From an uncultured Collinsella sp. (GTDB taxonomy: Bacteria > Actinomycetota > Coriobacteriia > Coriobacteriales > Coriobacteriaceae): 9,738 nucleotides of DNA. Position numbers and translations under genes: made by a program. Positions 1 through 5,161 of the stretch are shown here, one piece after another. Numbering within the stretch: the stretch's first letter is position 1; every line of letters begins with the position of its first letter. Where the stretch lies: contig USNA01000021.1 in NCBI GenBank assembly GCA_900555955.1, forward strand, positions 1 through 9,738, in the 5' to 3' direction. Under the pieces are notes generated by a model. It did no database searches, had not been told where the DNA came from, and saw nothing but the letters and a program-made list of their open reading frames with translations.

Positions 1-123
1 CACGTTGCCTATCTGGGCGCCAACTACGGCTCCACCCTTACCCCGGCAGCGGCCAAAAAGTACTGCCCGCCCACGTGGCAGGACTGGTACAACAAGGTTG
101 CAACCCAGATGAACCGCATCTAA
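1..123 (+). CDS. C-terminal 40 residues of an unrecognised protein
   Basis: The reading frame is open from the first base and ends at TAA 121-123, giving 40 residues that begin HVAYLGANYG and end QMNRI. The tail is rich in aromatic residues (YCPPTWQDWY) and has no membrane helix. A Rho-independent terminator follows directly, which supports this as a real gene end. I do not recognise the family. A secreted or solute-binding protein is possible, but too little is present to say. The 5' part lies outside the window. Confidence 0.6.
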   Translation, partial: HVAYLGANYGSTLTPAAAKKYCPPTWQDWYNKVATQMNRI

Positions 124-133
124 GATCAACGTC

Positions 134-164
134 AAAGGGCCCCAATTGTGGCCCTTTTTCTTTT
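134..164 (+). terminator. Rho-independent terminator, probably bidirectional
   Basis: An 8-bp perfect stem (AAAGGGCC 134-141 with GGCCCTTT 150-157) encloses an 8-base loop and runs into a T-rich stretch at 155-164. It starts 10 bases after the stop of the rightward gene. The stop of the leftward kinase gene (163-165) abuts its other side. Read leftward, the stem is again followed by TTT, so it may end both convergent transcripts. Confidence 0.85.
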
Positions 165-1563
165 ACGCGACGGAGGTATCGACGACGCCAGTCGCGTTTG
201 CAATGGCAACAATGATAATCATTGCCAACAAGAGCACACCCATAGCCTTGAGCCAGAGCTTTGCAAGCTTTTTACCGCGGTATCTATCGAGTAGCTCAAA
301 CCGCCGGCGAAGGCGGCGTTTGTCGAGCATCACAAAATGAATGAGCACTACGAGACCGTCGACGAAGATAAAATACTCAATCGCGAGAAACCATATCGGG
401 TAGTTTTGGTTGGCGCCCGTAGGATGAAAAACGGCAAAATGGCTTCCGGCAAAGAAAACAAGTAGCGAAAGATAGACGAATGCGTTCCAAATGCGCCCAA
501 CGGTGTCGGGAATGCGGGAGAGCAAATTCGGGCGCTCAGGCACCAACGGCAATCCGCCCTGAGACTGATCCGTGGGGAGCACGGGCGCAGGGCACACGGC
601 TCGCCGCTCCGGAGGCTCTTGGAAGGAAGCAGCATTCGGCGCGGACGACGGCGTCGGTGCGGACAACGCATAGGATGCGCGCGCAGCGTGCCCTAGCGCC
701 TTCGCGTTTGCAAAGCGCTTGTCCGGATCGAGCGCCATCGCCATGCAAATAACATCGGCAAGCGAGGCGGGGATATCATATGCCTCGCATTGCTCGCGCA
801 TGTTCCGACCTGGCTTGGGATCGGCCCCCGTCAGACAAAAGAACAGCAGGGCACCGAGCGCATAGACATCGCTGCGCACGCTCGTCTGGCCAAAACCATA
901 CTGCTCGGGCGGCGCATAGGGGCGCGTGCCAAACTTAACGGTATCGGCATCGGCTCCCTCGCGCCACACGCGAGCGATTCCCAAGTCGATAATCACCAGC
1001 GATGAAAACATCATGCCTGTATCGGGCGTATAGTTTGCGCCCGACACGATGATATTCGAGGGCTTTAGGTCGCGATGGATCACCGGCGCAGCCATCTCCC
1101 CCGCCGACGCAAAGCCGGCATGGAGCTCCGCAACTGCATCACAAAGGGCGCCAAACAGCTCACAAGCATAATCGGGCGTCGTACCCAAACGCCCCACCAG
1201 GGCCCCGAGCGTTTCGCCTTCGATGTATTCCATGACCACGCAAAGTTCGTCGCCCACGCGGCGGCAATCGACAATCCGAGGCAAGTGCTCGTAACGTCGC
1301 CCGGCATGCTGGGCCGCAAACAGGCGTTCATACGCCCCGCCAATCAGGGCCGACGCGTCGATGCGCTTGCGAACAAAGGGGCCAAGAGATCCTCCGCCGG
1401 AGCCCTCAAAGTACACGAGCTCGGTCGTCTCGACGTCGGAGCGCTTGAGCACGCGGTCTACGCGATAGCTGCCATCACGCTCAAGTGACGCCAGGTGTCC
1501 GGCGAGCGCAACGGTCAGCTCGTCATCGGAATATGTTGGTTTCTGAGTATCCATAGCGTCCAT
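163..1563 (-). CDS. Ser/Thr protein kinase with three C-terminal membrane helices
   Basis: This is a Hanks-type protein kinase that phosphorylates Ser/Thr residues, probably anchored in the membrane. Residues are numbered from the upstream GTG at 1576-1578. A Gly-rich loop lies at 59-67 (GSGGGSLGP), the likely ATP lysine is K71 (VRKRI), and the likely helix-C glutamate is E84. The catalytic loop is HRDLKPSN at 168-175, the metal-binding motif is DLG 198-200 in place of DFG, and the activation segment ends PPE 223-225. A Pro/Ser-rich linker (about 305-350) leads to hydrophobic helices near 363-384, 393-417 and 442-464. There are no PASTA repeats and no adjacent PP2C phosphatase. The GTG start falls in the stem of a hairpin, so ATG 1561-1563 or ATG 1552-1554 is likelier, but none has a clear ribosome binding site. 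It is the last gene of the leftward block, 86 bases after the XRE-like gene, and may phosphorylate that protein (inference). Confidence 0.9.
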   Translation of the reverse strand: MDAMDTQKPTYSDDELTVALAGHLASLERDGSYRVDRVLKRSDVETTELVYFEGSGGGSLGPFVRKRIDASALIGGAYERLFAAQHAGRRYEHLPRIVDCRRVGDELCVVMEYIEGETLGALVGRLGTTPDYACELFGALCDAVAELHAGFASAGEMAAPVIHRDLKPSNIIVSGANYTPDTGMMFSSLVIIDLGIARVWREGADADTVKFGTRPYAPPEQYGFGQTSVRSDVYALGALLFFCLTGADPKPGRNMREQCEAYDIPASLADVICMAMALDPDKRFANAKALGHAARASYALSAPTPSSAPNAASFQEPPERRAVCPAPVLPTDQSQGGLPLVPERPNLLSRIPDTVGRIWNAFVYLSLLVFFAGSHFAVFHPTGANQNYPIWFLAIEYFIFVDGLVVLIHFVMLDKRRLRRRFELLDRYRGKKLAKLWLKAMGVLLLAMIIIVAIANATGVVDTSVA

Positions 1564-1569
1564 AATAAC

Positions 1570-1605
1570 GCAGGGCACGGACGCCCCATGACGCCCGTGC
1601 CCTGC
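1570..1605 (-). terminator. Hairpin between regulator and kinase genes, possible terminator or attenuator
   Basis: An 11-bp perfect stem (1570-1580 with 1595-1605) encloses a 14-base loop. Read leftward it follows the XRE-like gene and is succeeded by GTTATTATGG, only a weak T tract. A smaller 5-bp stem with a 4-base loop lies upstream at 1625-1638. The pair could partly terminate transcription after the regulator and so lower kinase expression. Strength cannot be judged by eye. Confidence 0.5.
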
Positions 1606-1649
1606 ACGTTCTAAATATCGTGAACGGCGCTTCCGCCGGCAGCTAACCG

Positions 1650-2072
1650 TTAGCTCACCGTCTCCTCGCCAAAGCGATACAGCTCCTCGTTCACCTTTTG
1701 CAGGCTGCAGCCACGATCAATACAGAAAATGATGATGGCGTCACGGCGGTCCTTGCAGTTGAGGACATTGGCGCCTGCCGCCGTCAAGACGCGGTTGGTC
1801 TCCTTGAGCGTCAGCGCCATGGCAAAGGCAATCTGCAGCACCTTATTGCGGCTCGGATGCCGCGCACCGGTAAAGATCTGATAGCCAAACGTCTCGTTGA
1901 GGTCGGCCATACGCACCACGCGCGAACGCTCCAGCCCCTTTTCTTCCAAAAGCTGTTTCAGATACTCCGAAAGCGACGGGGCGGCAAAGTCGTGCTCTTT
2001 GATATAGTCCTCGATACTCGGAGCATCAAGCAGCTCGTTGAGCAACTCTTCGGTTAGCTTCTTATCAGGCAT
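1650..2072 (-). CDS. XRE-like helix-turn-helix regulator, kinase-associated type
   Basis: This 140-residue soluble protein has an acidic N-terminal segment (1-33) and then a lambda-repressor-like DNA-binding fold (about 34-94), with recognition-helix region NETFGYQIFTGARHPSR at 59-75. The C-terminal part contains RRDAIIIFCIDRG (109-121) and QKVNEELYRFGEE (125-137). The combination GYQIF / PSR / ETNRxL / RRDAII matches, from memory, a common but poorly characterised HTH family of gut Firmicutes and Actinobacteria often encoded beside Ser/Thr kinases, as here. The start ATG 2070-2072 is fixed by a strong ribosome binding site. It probably regulates its own cluster or relays the kinase signal (inference). 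C106, C117 and C121 could be redox- or metal-sensitive, but nothing shows that they are. Confidence 0.8.
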   Translation of the reverse strand: MPDKKLTEELLNELLDAPSIEDYIKEHDFAAPSLSEYLKQLLEEKGLERSRVVRMADLNETFGYQIFTGARHPSRNKVLQIAFAMALTLKETNRVLTAAGANVLNCKDRRDAIIIFCIDRGCSLQKVNEELYRFGEETVS

Positions 2073-2076
2073 ACGG

Positions 2077-2088
2077 CCTCACCTCCCC
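2077..2088 (-). promoter_or_regulatory. Strong ribosome binding site of the XRE-like gene
   Basis: Leftward the bases read GGGGAGGTGAGG, ending 4 bases before the ATG with its GGAGGTGA core 7-8 bases upstream. It is the best Shine-Dalgarno match in the window and confirms the start at 2072. Confidence 0.8.
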
Positions 2089-2095
2089 AGATCGC

Positions 2096-2124
2096 ATAGT
2101 AATCATGTTGTTTATTCTAGTTAA
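2096..2124 (-). promoter_or_regulatory. Candidate promoter for the XRE-like gene
   Basis: Read leftward, TTAACT (2119-2124) and TACTAT (2096-2101) are separated by exactly 17 bases, each matching 4 of 6 consensus positions. The -35 overlaps the stop codon of the FxLYD gene. Transcription would start near 2089, leaving a leader of about 17 bases that begins at the ribosome binding site. If real, the regulator and kinase can be transcribed apart from the FxLYD gene. Confidence 0.3.
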
Positions 2125-2564
2125 AAGCCGCTCACATCAGAACGTTCCCAGCTAGCAACCTGATCGGGAGATACCGTGCTCATCGCTTCGAACTTCCAGG
2201 TGCCGCCCGCCTTGAGATGGTTGGTGTTCGCAAGAGCCGTTCCCACCTGATTGCCGTCTGCGTCATACAGAACATACTCAATCTGAATGTAGCTTTGCTC
2301 TTTATCCGTATTATTGGTCAACGTGCCAGTGATCTTATACGCAAACTGATTAGACGTATCACCGGCCTCATCCGAAACCGTATAGGGTTCTTGTGCCTCT
2401 TTTTGCTCCTCGACTTGCTGGGTCTGCTCGGCAGGCTTTGCTGCATCACCCGTAGACGAATCAGACGAGTTACCGCCCATAGAACCTACGACGCCGGCAA
2501 CAACGAGCACCACGATGACACCCAGAATGATCTTGCCGATCGGCTTCTTTCCCTCTTTTGCCAT
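2121..2564 (-). CDS. Membrane-anchored FxLYD-domain protein
   Basis: This is a 147-residue protein with a short Lys-rich cytoplasmic start (1-11), one membrane helix (about 11-28, KIILGVIVVLVVAGVVG) and a low-complexity Ser/Asp/Glu/Gln linker (31-60). An extracytoplasmic beta-sandwich follows (about 61-130). The motif YVLYDADGNQVG at 97-108 is the FxLYD signature (Y-V-L-Y-D), followed by a TNHLKAGGTWKFEA strand pattern typical of that domain. There is no Cys after the hydrophobic segment, so it is not a lipoprotein. FxLYD domains occur on cell-surface proteins of Gram-positive bacteria and have no established catalytic role. The start ATG 2562-2564 has an AGGAAGGA-type ribosome binding site at 2571-2580. 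It is the first gene of the leftward set and could act as the external sensor or target of the kinase module (inference). Confidence 0.8.
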   Translation of the reverse strand: MAKEGKKPIGKIILGVIVVLVVAGVVGSMGGNSSDSSTGDAAKPAEQTQQVEEQKEAQEPYTVSDEAGDTSNQFAYKITGTLTNNTDKEQSYIQIEYVLYDADGNQVGTALANTNHLKAGGTWKFEAMSTVSPDQVASWERSDVSGF

Positions 2565-2570
2565 TATGCA

Positions 2571-2618
2571 TCCTTCCTACGATCCGGCTACCGCGCCGGC
2601 ACACAGCACATCGTAGGA
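2571..2618 (-). promoter_or_regulatory. Leader hairpin overlapping the FxLYD ribosome binding site
   Basis: Leftward, the ribosome binding site GTAGGAAGGA (2571-2580) is partly inside a 9-bp stem pairing 2575-2583 with 2610-2618. An inner 5-bp stem pairs 2584-2588 with 2595-2599 around a 6-base loop, and a 10-base bulge lies at 2600-2609. Folding would mask half of the Shine-Dalgarno sequence, so translation of the FxLYD gene may be structure-controlled. No known riboswitch is recognised. Confidence 0.4.
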
Positions 2619-2720
2619 GGCAGCGAGCTCAAATTCATTAGCTGGGAGCTAATGTCGCAACACAGCTTGCCATCTGGCACTCATTGAGTCTTTTTTCCTT
2701 CACCGAATTCATGCCTTTGT

Positions 2721-2770
2721 TGTTGACTATTAAACATTTAGACGTAAACTGCTTTGTTACCTTGTCAACA
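2721..2770 (+). promoter_or_regulatory. Control region between divergent units, with -35-like inverted repeat
   Basis: Rightward, TTGACT (2723-2728) and TAAACT (2745-2750), 16 bases apart, form a plausible promoter for the ene-reductase operon with a start near 2757 and a leader of about 30 bases. Leftward, a perfect TTGACA lies at 2763-2768, but no good -10 follows at 16-18 bases. The two form an inverted repeat, TGTTGAC (2721-2727) and GTCAACA (2764-2770). The rest of 2565-2786 is AT-richer than the genes and holds no further gene I can support. Confidence 0.4.
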
Positions 2771-2774
2771 TCTG

Positions 2775-2789
2775 AAAGGAACCTCATTG
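2775..2789 (+). promoter_or_regulatory. Ribosome binding site and TTG start of the ene-reductase gene
   Basis: AAAGGA (2775-2780) stands 6 bases before TTG 2787-2789. The in-frame ATG at 2871-2873 has only a weak GCGGA upstream. The TTG start therefore fits better and adds 28 residues ahead of the barrel domain. Confidence 0.55.
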
Positions 2790-3365
2790 GGAAAAGACGT
2801 ACTGGTGCAGCAACTCGTCGACTCATTCGACAGCTGGCCCGCCAAAAATTCCGGTTGCGGATCGTCCCGCATGACACAAGAGCTCTATCCTTTTGACAAG
2901 CTCTTCTCTCCCATCAAAATTAACAAGCTCACCGTCAAAAACCGCATTGTCATGGCACCGATGGGCAATATCGACATGTGCGAGGAAACTGGCCGCCCCA
3001 GTAGCATGATGCTGCAGTACTTTTTCGCCCGCGCCAAAGGCGGCTGCGGCCTCATCACAACAGGACTCGTGCCGGTTAGCCACGGCATCGATACCACGGT
3101 CACCGAGCTGGACAAGCTCACCTATTTCCCGCGCATCGATCGAAGCCGAACCGTTATGGCAGGCTGGCGCGACCTTGCCCAAGGCGTCCACGCCTTCGGA
3201 TCGCGCATTTTTGTCCAGCTTACGGCTGGACTCGGCCGCGTGGGCAACCCGCAATGCCTCATCACGCAAAAAAGTTTCCGGTCTCCGCGAGTTTCTTGCC
3301 TAACTACTACATCCCCGCCATTCCATGCATGCGCCTCTCGGACCAAAAGCTGCGCCGTATCGTAA
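2787..3365 (+). CDS. Ene-reductase, N-terminal fragment of the FMN barrel
   Basis: From TTG 2787 the frame gives a 28-residue leader (contains SFDSWPAKN), then MTQELYPFDKLFSPIKI, the usual opening of an FMN-binding TIM barrel. FMN-site motifs follow: NRIVMAPMGN, FFARAKGGCGLITTG and FVQLTAGLGRVGN, the last in place of the QLxHxGR seen in many relatives. True family sequence stops at about residue 162 (codon 3270-3272). The remaining 30 residues up to TAA 3363-3365 are out-of-frame and rich in Ser, Thr, Cys and Arg. Alone it lacks most of the barrel and should be inactive. Confidence 0.6.
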   Translation: MGKDVLVQQLVDSFDSWPAKNSGCGSSRMTQELYPFDKLFSPIKINKLTVKNRIVMAPMGNIDMCEETGRPSSMMLQYFFARAKGGCGLITTGLVPVSHGIDTTVTELDKLTYFPRIDRSRTVMAGWRDLAQGVHAFGSRIFVQLTAGLGRVGNPQCLITQKSFRSPRVSCLTTTSPPFHACASRTKSCAVS

Positions 3366-5140
3366 ACAATATCGGCCAAGCGGCGGGGGGGGGCCCCCCC
3401 CAGCGGCAGCGCGGGGCGCCCGATGCCCATGCCATGGGCATCGATGGCGTCTATTTGCACGGACACGAGGGTTATCTTATCGAGCAGCTCGGAAACCCCG
3501 CCTTTAACCATCGCAAGCTCGGACGTTATGCCGATTGGCGTCAATTTGGCCTCGATATGGTCAAAGAAATCCGTCGTCGCGTTGGGCCCGACTACCCCAT
3601 CATGTACCGCATCGACCTTTCGCTTGCACTCGAGGAAACCTATGACGAGCAGGTCATGAATTCGACCTATCTGGGACGCATGCGTGGCGGCCGCACAGTC
3701 GAACAGACCCTGTGTTATATGGAAGAGCTCGTGGCGGCGGGAGTAGACATCTTTGACGTCGACCTTGGTTGCTATGACAACTGGTGGATGCCCCACCCGC
3801 CTGCGAGCATGCCCGCAGGCTGCTTCGTTCCCGTGGCGCGCGCCGTTCGGGAGCGCTTTGCCGCCGACAAGATCCGCTCCAATGCCGGCATCCCCTTACC
3901 CGTTGTCGCGGTGGGTAAGCTGGGCTACCCCGACATTGCCGAACGCGCCCTTCGCAATGGCGACGCCGATATGATCATGCTCGGACGCCCGCTGCTTGCG
4001 GATCCCGAGTGGCCCAACAAGGCGTACGCCGGTCGCGTGGCAGATATTCGCCCCTGCATCGGATGCCAGGAAGGATGCCTCAACGAGTTTGTCGAAGGGG
4101 GCCATCCGCAGTGTGCCGTCAATCCACGCTGCAGCTTTGAATACCTCATGCCCCAGACACCCGCTCCCGCCATAGAACCCAAACGCATAGCGGTGATAGG
4201 AGCCGGACCCGCCGGGATGGTCTGTGCGCTAATCGCCGCGCGTCGTGGCCACGACGTAAAGCTCATCGACGCCGAAGATGAACTTGGAGGAAAACTCCTC
4301 TCCGCCAGCGCCGCCCGGATCAAGTTCGACCTCGATAACTACCGATCATATCTTGTTCGACAGGTGCGCGAGCAGGCAGAAAAACCCAACGGGAACCTGA
4401 CACTCGAACTTGGACGGGCGGCACGCGCCGAAGATCTTGCAAAAGCAGGCTTCGACGCAATCGTGTGCGCGACAGGCACTTCCAATGCGATACCGCCCAT
4501 CCCCGGTCTAACGGAGCTTGCAGCATCGGGCCATGCCGTACAGGCAACGCAGCTACTGCGCCAACCCGCGCTGCTTGGCAACGCCAAAACTGTCGCCATC
4601 ATTGGCGGAGGGGCCGTGGGCTGCGAGGTTGCCCAATGGCTCACCGTCGAACATGGCATACCACAGGTCAGCGTAATTGAAATGCTGCCTCACATGATGC
4701 AGGGCGCCTGCACGGCAAATCGCGGTCACCTACTCCATACGCTCAGGGGACGCAATGTGCGGCTCCTCAATATGACACGCGTCGAGCGCGCGGAGGTCGA
4801 CGGCAAACGCGAGTCTGGAGCCCCATCGAGGTGTGCGCGTCTCCACTTGAGTCGCAACTGCCACAAAAACGTTCCCGACCCCTACGTCTCGTGGTCACCG
4901 GTCTTGCCCGAGAACGTCGAAAACCCGCTTGCACCCAAAATCGGCAACGACTGGAAGTCACTCGAGCTAACCTGCGACCTGGTAATCATTGCCTGCGGAG
5001 GACACCCCGACGACGCGCTGTTCTACAAACTGCAGCAGACGCACGCCGCAGACGAGCTGCATAACATCGGCGATGGGTTTGCACCCGGTCGTGTGCTCGA
5101 AGCGGTCCGTGCGGCATACCGACTCGGCACCAATATCTAA
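3254..5140 (+). CDS. Ene-reductase, C-terminal fragment: rest of barrel, 4Fe-4S and FAD/NAD domains
   Basis: Residues are numbered from ATG 3254, an accidental start inside the gene with no convincing ribosome binding site. Residues 8-44 continue the barrel (PVSASFLPNYYIPAIPC, then NNIGQAA). Residues 45-56 are the suspicious insert. DAHAMGIDGVYLHGHEGYL (57-75) carries the active-site histidines, and PVVAVGKL / ADMIMLGRPLLADPE (216-252) closes the FMN site. Cysteines 268, 271, 275 and 287 form CX2CX3CX11C, the FadH-type 4Fe-4S ligand pattern. VIGAGPAG (314-321) is the FAD Rossmann motif and IIGGGAVGCEVA (449-460) the NAD(P)H one. The C-terminus HNIGDGFAPGRVLEAV is the usual FAD-contact end. 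It stops at TAA 5138-5140, with the aconitase X gene beginning 21 bases later. Confidence 0.75.
   Translation: MPHHAKKFPVSASFLPNYYIPAIPCMRLSDQKLRRIVNNIGQAAGGGPPQRQRGAPDAHAMGIDGVYLHGHEGYLIEQLGNPAFNHRKLGRYADWRQFGLDMVKEIRRRVGPDYPIMYRIDLSLALEETYDEQVMNSTYLGRMRGGRTVEQTLCYMEELVAAGVDIFDVDLGCYDNWWMPHPPASMPAGCFVPVARAVRERFAADKIRSNAGIPLPVVAVGKLGYPDIAERALRNGDADMIMLGRPLLADPEWPNKAYAGRVADIRPCIGCQEGCLNEFVEGGHPQCAVNPRCSFEYLMPQTPAPAIEPKRIAVIGAGPAGMVCALIAARRGHDVKLIDAEDELGGKLLSASAARIKFDLDNYRSYLVRQVREQAEKPNGNLTLELGRAARAEDLAKAGFDAIVCATGTSNAIPPIPGLTELAASGHAVQATQLLRQPALLGNAKTVAIIGGGAVGCEVAQWLTVEHGIPQVSVIEMLPHMMQGACTANRGHLLHTLRGRNVRLLNMTRVERAEVDGKRESGAPSRCARLHLSRNCHKNVPDPYVSWSPVLPENVENPLAPKIGNDWKSLELTCDLVIIACGGHPDDALFYKLQQTHAADELHNIGDGFAPGRVLEAVRAAYRLGTNI
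3385..3401. repeat. G9C8 homopolymer palindrome inside the ene-reductase gene
   Basis: Nine G (3385-3393) run straight into eight C (3394-3401), an almost perfect self-complementary tract with no counterpart elsewhere in the window. It encodes GGGPP in the middle of a conserved barrel helix. Read-end poly-G artefacts joined by an assembler would look like this. A hypermutable tract is the alternative. Confidence 0.85.
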
Positions 5141-5161
5141 CACGAAAGGATGGGCTCACAG

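Larger units (their letters stand above)
2787..5140 (+). pseudogene. Frameshifted Old Yellow Enzyme-type ene-reductase (FMN, 4Fe-4S, FAD)
   Basis: The gene as it would read if intact, about 784 residues, is a fused flavoenzyme like bacterial 2,4-dienoyl-CoA reductase (FadH) and bile-acid BaiCD/BaiH. NAD(P)H electrons pass from FAD through a 4Fe-4S cluster to FMN, which reduces an activated C=C bond. Its substrate is unknown. The frame is lost at the A6 run 3268-3273: family-like sequence leaves one frame at ...GNPQCLITQK and resumes in another at KFPVSASFLPNYY. One extra A would join them exactly. About 110 bases later a G9C8 tract adds about 11-12 residues where relatives have almost none. 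Both defects are close together, so an assembly error is likelier than true decay: the rest of the frame is clean and two co-oriented genes follow at once. The two halves are described as separate entries. Confidence 0.75.

Noticed and set aside
3267..3275. Programmed -1 frameshift at AAAAAAG
   Set aside because: The A AAA AAG heptamer exists, but its codon phase is that of the downstream frame. In the frame ribosomes would be using, the codons are CAA AAA AGT, which re-pair poorly after slipping.
3122..3796. 224-codon open frame on the minus strand
   Set aside because: It is opposite the ene-reductase, with no family motif and no ribosome binding site. It runs through the suspect 3268-3401 region.
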